Shown: positions 33,722-43,329 of the stretch, piece by piece | Numbering within the stretch: position 1 is the stretch's first letter | Layout: every line of letters begins with the position of its first letter | Origin: Fragilaria crotonensis | Taxonomy: Eukaryota; Bacillariophyta; Fragilariophyceae; Fragilariales; Fragilariaceae | Length of the DNA stretch: 64,000 bases | Assembly: GCA_022925895.1 (NCBI GenBank) | Contig: JAKSYS010000092.1 | Span: 62,001 to 126,000, forward strand | Reading direction: 5' to 3' | Notes under the pieces: model-generated | The model's database searches: none | What the model was told of the DNA's origin: nothing | What the model saw: the letters and a program-made list of their open reading frames with translations, nothing else | Made by a program: the position numbers and the translations under genes

Positions 33722-35212
33722 ATATATGTGCATATATGCATAAAGTTCAGTACATTGTACCGAAAGGTGATTTTAGGTATTCAAGACTTGACAATTTGCT
33801 TGTAACTCAATTATTTTTGCTCGAATTGGATTGATTGATGATGAACCTAGACTTAGAAATGCTATGACAACTTTCTGTTTCTTCAGATTGAGGCTATCAT
33901 GCTTTTATGTACGACGTATTTTCTTTATTTAATTAATACTACTCAGGTATCTCAATGGACTTGTGACTACTAAGCAATAATACTTCAGGCATCACTATTT
34001 TGTAATTAAATCAATGGATATTGGTCCAATTCCAATGGTTGAAGATGATACTTCACCATGAAATATCAGAGAAATTATCTGTCTCCTCAGATTTTGGGTT
34101 ATTGTGACTTTTCAAGCCCACCAGCAACAATTATTGGAATGCTGAACAGCATAATGATTCTTCTTGGCTTGTTCACTAGTATTTTGTGAAGTAAAAGCTA
34201 AAGGACTATGATGTCACATACCACTGCAACTGCAGCATTAATCTAATCCTCCTGCGGTTGGTGCCAGCTGCACATGTTACTCTGTTTCCTTGGATGACCT
34301 GTGTTAGGCAGCATGTTCACAAGGTGCTAGTACATAGCTGTGGCCTCATCTTCATACTGCTACGGTCAATTCTCAAGTGCGTGTCAACCTTTAACAGTCA
34401 ATAAAGGCACTCCCACTGTCATCCACCAGTTGACAACCAGTATCTGCCTTTCCATTTCTCCTTCTGCAGTTCTTGTTGATGTGTGCAGAATTGTATCATT
34501 CCACGTTGATTTTTTTGTGAAAATGTGAGTTGAGTAGCTACAATTGAGGATTCTTTTTCTGCTAATGTGTGTCGAGAGCTGCAGTGCTTTTATTGAGAGC
34601 TACCAGGTATTAGGGTACAGGGCTGTTATTGAGGTGCCAAATGCAACTGTTTTGACTTAACAAAGATGCACTACAGGGACTACTACTGGTAGCTACCAAC
34701 CACAACAGTAGCTCTAGTAGACTCCATTCTTCTGATGCTTTGAATGTTGAGAGCTGGACAACTTCATCGTTGATGGACAAGACTTGTAAGATAACCTAAC
34801 TGACAGGGATCCACTGACAGATCCCAGAAGGCATGGTTGCCTGAAGTGAATCCTATTCGAAGAAAATCTGCTGGAAAAGTGATTTTGTTCAAGTCTTCAA
34901 GAAAAAGTTTGATCTTATTGATTGTAAAGGAAACGTTATTTTGTTATGTGATTAGACAGCTCTCATCATAACGTAGAGGTACAAGCGTGCGCAATTACTC
35001 TAGTATTTTCATTGATAGATGTCTATTAAAGTTTTTGTTATGGTGAACATACAATAGCACATACATTGCTACATGATTCGCTAATACTCCAACCGAGTTG
35101 TGCACCTTCTCTAGACCCTAGAATACAACTTCGTCCCTCGCTTACAGATAATGTACGATCTTGTAAGCTTGAGTAGGGACGTTTGGGGAGGGTTGTAGAG
35201 TCTGGAGGGCAG
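33722..35212. other. AT-rich gene-free stretch
   Basis: About 1.5 kb with only short frames; no motif, repeat boundary or RNA gene recognised. Its right end is the 3' flank of the first GT92-like gene. Confidence 0.45.
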
Positions 35213-36553
35213 TTACCAAGTCAAGTTCACTACTTTGAAGTCGTCAATCTTAAAGCTGGCATTGTATTCCGGATCTAGTCCAGCATTTTGGAGAAGAACC
35301 CTTGCCCGTACCTTGCCAACGTTCTCCACGAAAGCTGGCATCCAGTGCGAAATCTTGTTCTCGTATACGCCACTCTGTTGAGCTCTTTCAACATATGCCT
35401 TGTAAGTCTTTTCCGATCCACGCCTGCCATCGTCGCGGTACGAGTAGGCTTCCCAGCTGCCGATGAAATGGTGCAAAAAGAATGGGTTCCTAACAAGTCG
35501 TTCACCTTTGGCTCCTGGGCAGATTTCTAACACAGGGCGGTGAGGATTCCGAACTCTCACAGGAAACGACGATATCTTTTGAACATTCAACATGCACTTT
35601 CCTTGACCATTAAGCTTGTTGACATTCTTTGCTCGGAATCGATAACGAAGGGTATCGAACCGACGTGGATCAAACGGATGTGACTCGTTCATGAGAGATG
35701 GAATCTCCAAGCTTCCCACGAGGATGCGCTTCATGGAAAGACCTTTATCTTCCCCAAACTCCTTCAAGTATCGCAAGATCGACCCCAATTCTGACATATC
35801 CTGGGGTGAGGTCGCGGATAAATTTGTGGCAGCATTCTGTCGTGTCCAGTTGTATCCATTGAATGCAATGAACTCGTCGACATCCCACAGCGCGGTCCAT
35901 GTTCGACGATGCTGATGCATGTGCCGCAGGCACTTCGCAAGAAAGCTACGTTGCCGATATTGGTGTCGATACTTCTTTTCGAGGACTCCAGCATCTGCTC
36001 TGAGCGGCTCATCCCAAGAGATGTAGTCACTATCATTCCAAGACACAATAGTCATGTTCAATTGCTGGCGGAACACATCTAGCACCGCGTTGGGGAAATT
36101 CTTGGATCTGGAATCCGCAGCAACCACAAGGTAACGTAAAGGCAGCACGTGATAATGGTATGCAATCCACTCGTAGAGACGAAAATTATCATCCATTACC
36201 AGCAGACATGCGGAGAAGGACTCATTCATATCATGCATCAACTCTGGAGGGCCGGGGTACTCCTCTGCTACTTCTTCTGAGTGATGAGTTGATGTTACTG
36301 CCGCGTCTTGAAATTGTACTTCATGCTTCGTCTGATTGAAATTACTGCCCAGTTGACCAACCTGGTTGAGTTTCTTCATTGGCTGCAGAAGGAATACCTC
36401 TGATGATAAGGCTTGTATGAAATCGTCGTTAGCATTCGATAACATTCGCAATTCGACGCAAAGGAAAAACAGCAATGCTGCAAGGGAAAGGAGGAGCTTC
36501 ACTTTGTTGGTAGCCGTCGAAAACACAGGACGAGTCACAATCAACGTATTCAT
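35213..36553 (-). CDS. GT92-family (DUF23) glycosyltransferase, paralog 1
   Basis: A type II Golgi-like glycosyltransferase of about 446 residues. The ATG at 36553 is chosen because the codon two positions upstream in the open frame is only TTG. A short cytoplasmic tail is followed by one membrane span (KLLLSLAALLFFLCVEL), a stem region, and the catalytic domain. The domain starts at SACLLVMDDNFRLYEWIAYH, the conserved opening of GT92, continues with LPLRYLVVAADSRS and the metal-binding DxD-like WDVDEFIAFNG, and ends with HHFIGSWEAYSYRDD. Several N-x-S/T sites (NMTIV, NESF, NLTW) support a luminal location. The sugar specificity cannot be read from sequence. It is intronless and intact, and is paralogous to the genes at 53606 and 60105. 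Confidence 0.85.
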   Translation of the reverse strand: MNTLIVTRPVFSTATNKVKLLLSLAALLFFLCVELRMLSNANDDFIQALSSEVFLLQPMKKLNQVGQLGSNFNQTKHEVQFQDAAVTSTHHSEEVAEEYPGPPELMHDMNESFSACLLVMDDNFRLYEWIAYHYHVLPLRYLVVAADSRSKNFPNAVLDVFRQQLNMTIVSWNDSDYISWDEPLRADAGVLEKKYRHQYRQRSFLAKCLRHMHQHRRTWTALWDVDEFIAFNGYNWTRQNAATNLSATSPQDMSELGSILRYLKEFGEDKGLSMKRILVGSLEIPSLMNESHPFDPRRFDTLRYRFRAKNVNKLNGQGKCMLNVQKISSFPVRVRNPHRPVLEICPGAKGERLVRNPFFLHHFIGSWEAYSYRDDGRRGSEKTYKAYVERAQQSGVYENKISHWMPAFVENVGKVRARVLLQNAGLDPEYNASFKIDDFKVVNLTW

Positions 36554-36800
36554 AAGCAACGGTATACAAGAAGACGAGGCTTTCCTGCTCGTTTTACTGA
36601 CAGATGCTACTCCGTATACCGACAGAGATCGTCAGTTCGACACGACATGGCGGAATTGAGAATTGAGATTGTTTCACATTCTGAGCTTTCGATTTTGAGG
36701 CCAGTGGCGTTTCTGCGGTGTCAGCGTGTCTGTTCCCCGCCCGACACTGTACTACCATCTACCATCCCTTCGAACACAGTACTACCGGTAGTAGTACCAG
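36554..36800 (-). promoter_or_regulatory. Conserved upstream region of the GT92-like gene
   Basis: About 200 bp here match the upstream regions of the two other GT92 copies (55982-56200, 61437-61620). Shared blocks include GTATTCAT/CAAGCAAC, GACAGATGCTACTCCGTATAC, TTCGACACGACAT and GTGTCAGCGTGTCTGTTCC. The duplication therefore included the promoter. No individual binding site is claimed. Confidence 0.6.
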
Positions 36801-37040
36801 GAGGTTCCGGAAGTTTGGCTTTTTTGCCGTACGGAATACTGGCGGCTACGCATACTATCGTATTCCATTTCGAACGGATCCGGATAAATTATCCCCCCTT
36901 GCACCGATTTCGAATGTCGGGATTGTTTCTTAATTACCAAACGTGATGTAGAGAGTCTTAAGTAAATTGCATCGAAACGACCTGTGCGAACTGCGAACGT
37001 GAAATCAACGCATTGTTCGTTAAACTACTTAGGGATAAAA

Positions 37041-37135
37041 GCCATTGGCTTCCAGAAGCCAATGGCTTAAGACGAAGGCTTCTGGAAGTCATTGGCTTAA
37101 GCCAAAGGCTTCTGGAAGCCAATGGCTTCCACGCT
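37041..37135. repeat. Array of AAGCCATTGGCTT palindromes
   Basis: At least six units of GCCATTGGC/GCCAATGGC in alternating orientation, joined by CCAGAAG or TTAA, so long hairpins could form. Two further clusters lie at about 37355-37412 and 42251-42298, either side of the nested element. Confidence 0.8.
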
Positions 37136-37751
37136 ATAGTCGGCGAAGCCAAACTGAAAAACACACGTTTTAATATTATTGGAAGCTCGTCATCAAAGGT
37201 CTTACTTACGGCTTTTCATCTTCAAATAGACAGTGTCGTGTCGAACTTAGAGACTTGAATATATGGTACGGATTTGACGATGACCCCTCATTATGTCTCA
37301 TTTCACTTATAACGAGTTCCCATAAAAATAAAACACGTTCCTTGATTTGCTCGGCGAAGCCATTGGCTTAAGCCATTGACTTCCAGAAGCCATTGGCTTA
37401 AGCCATTGCCATTCAGGGAGATGGGGTAAAGCATTCTTTTGTCTGCACGTCTGTGCTTTCACTATCCTTTTTCACATAGATAGCATGCAGCATGCTTGTC
37501 GTGCATGCTTCAGGAGCTATTCAGTACTGGTACAGTACAAGTGTATCTGCGGTGACTGATCCTGACAAGCAATCATTTGCTTGTTGAACTGTACTTCTAC
37601 TGATACTCGTACCTGGTACATTGGCTGATTGTACTGAATGAAGTGACTCACAACTCACTATTTGAAGTTACTGTAGACAAGTTTTATTTTCGTTGTCCTT
37701 TGTTTTATGTGTATTACATGTAATGGCCGCCGGATGTGTTCCTGTACTCTA

Positions 37752-39418
37752 TTAGTACTTCTTCTTGGAGTTCGAAAGACCCAGCGGCGTCCTTGCCCTC
37801 GTTGTTGGGGAGCCAGCAGAAGCATCCTCCTGCCCAGCAGGGGTCACACTTGAGACAAGGTACCGGTTAGTGGCTGCTGTTCGCGATGCTGAAAACATCC
37901 CTGCTCCACCCCCCTGATGATCATCACCTCGCTTCAAATTGCCAGTACCAGCAGAACGAGAACGAACAGGGCTTGAAGTACCAGCATCAGAACGAGGACG
38001 AGCAGGGCTTGTTGACGTCCTCGTCTGACTAACACTCCCGCCACGGGTACCTGGCGACCTCGCAGTTGGCATTGTATACTTCGGCTTGTTCATCATTGCA
38101 CTTACTGTTCCCCTGTGTAGCTTGTGCAAGAGGTACGTAGTAAGCACGATTCCTTGTACGTGATCAGGTGAATCCCCCATGACATTTGCAATCCGAAACG
38201 GATTTCTAGCGGCGACGGCCATATAAGCACACTGCTGAGACCCCCCCTGTTTGACAGGCTGGACAAATCTATCCTCGAAGTCACCTCTAATAGTGGCTTC
38301 ACATTTCAAGATGTTTCCGCCCTTCCTCCTCTTCTCTTGAAGAAAGCGACGCGTACAGTTGAGCACCTCCTCATGCTCACATGATTCGTCAGGAGTTATC
38401 ATCGTAGCGTCGAGCATATACGGGTGCTGCTCAAGAGAGAGAGTGAGATTGGCCCCCTTACCTGGCTGGACATCAAGCTTGTGCTCCAAGCTTCCGATAT
38501 CCATCCCGGATTCAAGCACAACCATGATGGTCGTGCTTTCCTGAGTGATGAAATGACCGTCATTGTCCCTAGCAGAACTGAGTTGCTGCGTGATGAAATT
38601 CGGACCAGGGAACGTGTGGATGATCATCCTTTCTTGCTTTTGCTGGACTGCTAGTCTGTTTAGGCCCTTGACATCAAGAAGAAACAAAAGAATGATGTCG
38701 TGAGAAAATATTAAATGCCGATGCAGTATGAGCAGTCGTCAGGATACTCACTACACTAATGGTTTCCTCGTCGTTGTCGTCACCAATGTTTTCCTCGTCC
38801 TCAGCAAAAAGACTTTCACTGTCTTGGTTTTGTTCTTCTTCTTTGCCGTCCTCGTTTTCGCCGCCGTCACCGATAGTGATAGGAGAAAGACTCCTCCTGT
38901 AGTCGTCGCCGTGATCACTCCCAGCGCGGACACGTCCTCCTCGATTCTCGTTCTGCTGAGGAAGTGGAATTCCAGCAAGGTCAAGAAAAGTAAATGGAAC
39001 CGTGCCGCTGCCAACTAATAGTAGAGGCCGGTAGAAGGAAGATAGAAGCTGTGAGTCAGTAGTACGAATCATGTTGGTGGAAACACGGCAGCAGCGACAA
39101 GAACACAGCCGCAGCACAACATCGCTCATCATCAGGTCATCTTCTTACCTCGACTGTTCTTCCAGTCCTCGTATCGCTTCACAACCTTTCTGAAGTTCCT
39201 TCCGAAGTTGTTACGGAAATTCCGCCACCGTACTTCAATTCCAAGTTCGAATGGGTTTCAAGCCAGGTTGTGATGACCCGGTTCAAGTCTGAATCACTAA
39301 AAGAACCTGCTCCAACTGGTATCAATCCTCTATGAACTGCTCCAAAGATGTCAGCAGAATCCTGGTTATTGATGTTCCAACGAGCTGGCATTTCTCGATG
39401 AAACGTAAACTTGTGCAC
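37752..39418 (-). CDS. Harbinger accessory protein, probably DNA-binding, three exons
   Basis: Exons on the minus strand are 39418-39149, 39014-38752 and 38666-37752, with GT-AG introns. Exon 1 encodes SDSDLNRVITTWLE followed, after a one-base frame discrepancy near 39235, by VRWRNFRNNFGRNFRKVVKR, a W/R-rich helical region that resembles the Myb/trihelix-like DNA-binding part of PIF/Harbinger ORF1 proteins. Exon 2 is very acidic (EDEENIGDDNDEE). Exon 3 encodes a folded domain of about 190 residues (TFPGPNFITQQLSS...FVQPVKQGGSQQCAYMAV) and a Ser/Thr/Pro/Arg-rich tail. In this superfamily such proteins help import the transposase and bind the ends. The frameshift means it may be inactive here unless it is a sequence error. 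Confidence 0.6.
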
Positions 39419-39699
39419 CGAGAGTGATGATCGGCGCGCGGGGTTTGAGTCCTGGATCTGGTGCTGTGAAAGAGTATACTAAGTCCTCCGTTGGGGTTGT
39501 ACGACTACCGGTAGAAGGTCTGGGAAAACGTCTGTTTCCGAGGTTTTGAATTTTGGACGTCTGGTACCCGAGTTCTAGTGCTACAGGCGGAAGGCGGAAG
39601 GTTGTCGTCCATTCTTGACGGTGACTGACAACGAGGCAAGCACCAGGTAATGTACTTCTGGTATGTCATTCAGCGCATATGTCTTGTGATAACCCCTAA

Positions 39700-39895
39700 C
39701 CCTCGTGCATGCATGCGTGCATGCATTCATGCATTCATGCATGCATGATGCGTGCACGTGCACGTGCATGCACGAGCATGCATGCACGTGCACGTGCATG
39801 CATTGGAGCAAGCCGGCCACTGATTACTTCAGAATAATGAATACAAAATAAATATGTCAGAAAATTGTGCATGCACGTGCATGCACGTGCACGTG
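39700..39895. repeat. Alternating purine-pyrimidine (TGCATGCACGTGC) tract
   Basis: Two blocks (about 39705-39802 and 39869-39894) consist almost wholly of alternating TG/CA/CG steps such as GTGCATGCATGC and CACGTGCACGTGC. They are strongly self-complementary and of Z-DNA-prone composition. Located between the two divergent genes of the nested Harbinger element. Confidence 0.85.
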
Positions 39896-40375
39896 GATGA
39901 CTGGGCATGACAGGGCACGTCGAGCACGGTCGGACAGCTTTTTGGCCAGCGATGCGTATTATGACATATGGACGCAAACACAAGTACCAGTTACTATGCA
40001 TACAATAATGCACGGGGGTAGGAACTTGTCGTATGACATACTTCCAGAGTATATAGTTTCAATTATATATATAGACGAGTAGCACGCAAACGACATGTGT
40101 TCGTAATCGGTACAATTGAAGGGCAATAAAGGAAAGTATGTTTTAGTGTCGCAGACATAGTAGCGCCATTACATGAGGTGGCAACAATTTGTAAACATCT
40201 AAGACTATGACGATAAGAACACATTACATAGATCCTATTCTCGTACTGAACTGGTTTTAGTTGAACGACAGAACTGAAAAAAATGTTTCAGTCACAGTCA
40301 GACATTTCGAAGAATTGAAGGACATGATCGTACAAAGAAGATTGTGGATCACAAAGAATCAAACAAACAACAAGA

Positions 40376-41480
40376 ATGAACAACGCTGCAGCAGTAACTC
40401 CACAGACTTTCATCGTCCAAGGAAATCTCCTTCTTCGGAGAAAAGGATTGTATGATGCCCCTATCCCTAACCGGGAATTCAGGGCTCATTTTGGTGCAGG
40501 CCTGACTGTATGTTTCAATCTATGGGCGCAGTGTGAAGATACGTATTTGCGTGAGAACGTCAGTCCCAAACATCACATGTGGGGTCTCATGTTTCTCAAG
40601 TTGTACAACACAGAAGACGTCTTAGCAGGAATGGCTGGCGTGACTCGAAAGACTTTTCGATATTGGGCTTGGTTGGCTGTGGAGACCATTGCAAAACGTA
40701 AAAACGTCTTGGTAGGTTATTCTATGTTCTTTTTGCCGTATATACCATGATTAATTTTGTCGATTTTTCTCCGAGAATGACTGGTGAGTTGTCTTACGTT
40801 AATTGTCCATTTTCTAACGGTTTTCTCCTTGGTACTGCTGGTACGTGTTCTATTTGTGTTTGTGTTGTATGTATGTAGATCCGATTGGAGAATAGGTTCC
40901 GAAATGACCGAGGTAAGACATGTAAGATGACAGTTGATGGGGTGGACTTTCCGATTGAGGAGCCAATCCCGTTCGACAGTCAATGGTTCAGTCATAAATT
41001 CCGTGGAGCTGGATTACGTTACGAAATGGCCGTATGTATCCAAACCGGCGATATTGTATGGGTCCATGGTCCCTTTAAGTGTGGAGATTGGCCTGACGTA
41101 AAGATTTTCAAGACATGGCTCATGCCACGACTAGCTGACGATGAGTTGGTTGAAGCAGACAGAGGATACCGTGGAAACGGAATAAAAGCGCGCACGCCAG
41201 GTAGGTCCGGTAAATGACGGTTTTCCTACGGAGTGAAGATAGCTAAACGTGTCGCGTTCCGTACCTTGCAGATGACTGTGTTTCACGGGTAGATCGTGCA
41301 GCAAAACGGCGGGCGATGTCGCGACACGAGACAATCAACCGGCGGCTCAAACAGTGGGGTTGTATGCAGCAGCGGTGGCGGCATGAGCGCCGAAAACACA
41401 AGATTGCGCTTGCTGCGGTAGTTGTTTGCACCCAGATGGCATTCAACAATGGTGAAAGGCCCTTTCACTGTAGATACTAG
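40376..41480 (+). CDS. PIF/Harbinger-like DDE transposase, three exons, intact
   Basis: Exons are 40376-40711, 40879-41200 and 41272-41480, with GT-AG introns (GTAGGT...GTAG and GTAGGT...GCAG). Phases agree and give 288 residues. The N-terminal helical region includes YNTEDVLAGMAGVTRKTFRYW, which reads as a helix-turn-helix. Catalytic candidates are D132 (MTVDGVDF), D185 (GDWPDVKIF) and E204 or D206 (VEADRGYRG). YSHKF-like WFSHKFRGAGLRYE and GDIVWVHGPFKCG are typical of this group. The C-terminus has RHETINRRLKQWG, like the ERxFG region of DDE_4 transposases. The whole frame is open, so the element may be autonomous or only recently silenced. Confidence 0.87.
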
Positions 41481-42248
41481 TCAGCTAGTCAGTGATGCCA
41501 ATAACCATGATCGCAGTTCTCCCTGTAGTATACTCACCGGTACGGTATAGTACAGTACTACTCTATTTAACAGTAGTAACCGGTACAGCTAACACATGTA
41601 ACGTCCCTGATACTGCTACACCGAACTAATAGTAGATGTATAGTACTGGAGCACTCGAGTACTCCAGTATTCTACTAGTCTAGTAGAGAGTATTTACGGT
41701 AGTTTTGGCAGTCACGGCTACCGGTACTCCAGTCTGGAGGAGTACTCCGTAGTAGTTTCGTACGTACCAGTTCAGTCTTGTACTAACCCGTAATTGTGGA
41801 GATAGGGCATTCCTTTTGTGCTACAATCTATAATAGGTCACCCACGCAAGAAAACCCAACTTGTCAGTTGGTTCTACCATGGTAGTGTGTGTGGAGGACA
41901 GTCCAAAGAGCATCAGCAAGTTAAAAAACACGGAGCGTGTATCATAGATGAATTGCCAAGGTACACGCTGAGTACTGCCGACTCAGATCTGTGTTGAGCA
42001 CATCCACACTCACGAGAACGATACAATATATATATTTACGTTCGCAGTGTGTGCTACCATAATTGTCAGGTCGAAGTACAGACGCGAAGGTGAAAGAAGA
42101 AAGAATACACTACGTGAACTGTACAAGTACTTGTACTGTACTGCATGCCTTCTGACGCAGGCACGACAAGCATGCTGCATGCTATCAATGTGAAAAAGGA
42201 TAGTGAAAGCACAGACGTGCAGACAAAAGAATGCTTTACCCCATCTCC
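41481..42248. other. Non-coding right end of the nested Harbinger element
   Basis: GTAC/AGTACT-rich DNA followed by the right terminal repeat. No gene. Confidence 0.55.
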
Positions 42249-42549
42249 CAGAAGCCACTGGCTTAAGCCAATGGCTTCTGGAAGCCAAAGGCTTTTGGAC
42301 ATATCCTTTCTAAGTAGTTTAACCACCTTATTTCAACCGTCGTCAGAGAAGTCATTTCCGCTACCATTACTTAAGTTCAAATACAAGTGCTTGTTGTTAA
42401 TTAAAAAGGATCATGAGCTCACCGTTCCGATTTATATCAGAAGTGATTTATTTAGCTCTTGTTTTGAAGGAATCGCACGTATGTCATACAGAATTTGTGT
42501 TGACAAATGTACGATACGGTAGAAAAGCCAGACGTCCGGAACCTCCCAG

Positions 42550-42839
42550 GTAGTTTGAGTCTTGCGAATTGCGAATAGTCGTCGACATGACAACTGAGCA
42601 TTTTTTGTCATATGACGCAAGACTAGCAGCAGTACTGAAGAATGGATTGCTTTGCTGGCCGAGATGACCCTTCAGTTCGACGACAACTAAACACTAAACA
42701 ATCAAGAAGTGGAGGAAGTATCGGAGGACGTTATGTTAAAGGCATGAACATGCAGAACAGGCTGTATACAAGGAATACTTTGCCCCAGCCAACATCTGAC
42801 TTTAATGAGAGACAATTTGAACAAAAAAAAGTGTAAGCA
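42550..42839. other. Short gene-free stretch
   Basis: Right flank of the outer Harbinger-type element. A plus-strand frame at 42642-42836 has no recognisable motif. Confidence 0.35.
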
Positions 42840-43084
42840 AGTCAATTGAGCAGCAGCTGTTTGGCATCTGTGCTCATACCAATCCCTTCTTTACTGTCCA
42901 ACACAATGTTAGTGGGAGGTTAAACATTGGACTGCATGTAAAGGTCCTGATGGCTTTGAAGCTTATTGCTGGCTTAGGTTGGTTTGGCAATTGGCAAGCA
43001 AGTGCGTTCCAAGATAAGCTACAAATAGCAAAACACTTTTCTGTAAATTCCAAAGCGGAAGAAAAGCAATTGAATTGTTTAGCA
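42840..43084 (+). pseudogene. Harbinger transposase N-terminal relic (plus strand)
   Basis: The plus strand encodes GRLNIGLHVKVLMALKLIAG and later SAFQDKLQIAKHFS, matching the N-terminal helical part of DDE_4 transposases and the second relic at 45430-46117 (VKVLMALKLL, SAFQDYFQMS). It ends where a TA-flanked MITE was inserted (43088). Confidence 0.6.
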
Positions 43085-43087
43085 CTA

Positions 43088-43327
43088 CCGTAAATTGCGC
43101 CCATTAAGAGATGGGGAATGTACATGAATCACTTTCAAAATCTCTTAATCACCACAAACTTTTAATTTTTGTATGTACAAGATTCCTGACAGTAGGAGTA
43201 GTCAACGACTACTATAGCATCTCTTAATCACCACAACATTGCGTATTTTAGGATGTACATAAGATTCCGTCAGAATTCCGTCAAAATCTCTTAATCACCT
43301 TCATCTCTTAATGGGCGCAATTTACGG
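43088..43327. mobile_element. TA-flanked MITE (240 bp, Tc1/mariner type)
   Basis: Inverted ends CCGTAAATTGCGCCCATTAAGAGATG are perfect over 26 bp. TA is on both sides (43086-43087 and 43328-43329). Internally ATCTCTTAATCACC is repeated several times. No coding capacity. It sits in the 3' part of a Harbinger relic. Confidence 0.87.
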
Positions 43328-43329
43328 TA

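Larger units (their letters stand above)
37417..42248. mobile_element. PIF/Harbinger-like transposon with two genes, nested
   Basis: The inverted ends GGAGATGGGGTAAAGCATTC... stay nearly identical for about 90 bp (37417 to about 37507, and the inverse from 42248). CAG flanks both sides (37414-37416 and 42249-42251). The 4,832-bp element carries a three-exon DDE_4-type transposase on plus (40376-41480) and an accessory gene on minus (37752-39418), transcribed away from each other, the usual two-gene plan of this superfamily. It split the palindrome array of the outer element. Confidence 0.85.
36801..42546. mobile_element. Outer Harbinger-type non-autonomous element, interrupted by a nested element
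   Basis: The ends are inverted: GAGGTTCCGGAAGTTTGGCTTTTTTGCC at 36801 and the inverse of GGAGGTTCCGGACGTCTGGCTTTTCTACC ending at 42546. CAG lies on both flanks (36798-36800 and 42547-42549). The inverted similarity continues patchily inward for over 200 bp (CTTAAGTAA, GTTAAACTACTTAG) to clusters of the palindrome AAGCCATTGGCTT. Without the nested element (37417-42248 plus one CAG) it would be about 0.9 kb with no coding capacity. Confidence 0.7.

Noticed and set aside
37041-37135. CRISPR-like palindromic repeats
   Set aside because: The palindromes have no unique spacers of constant length and lie inside transposon ends.
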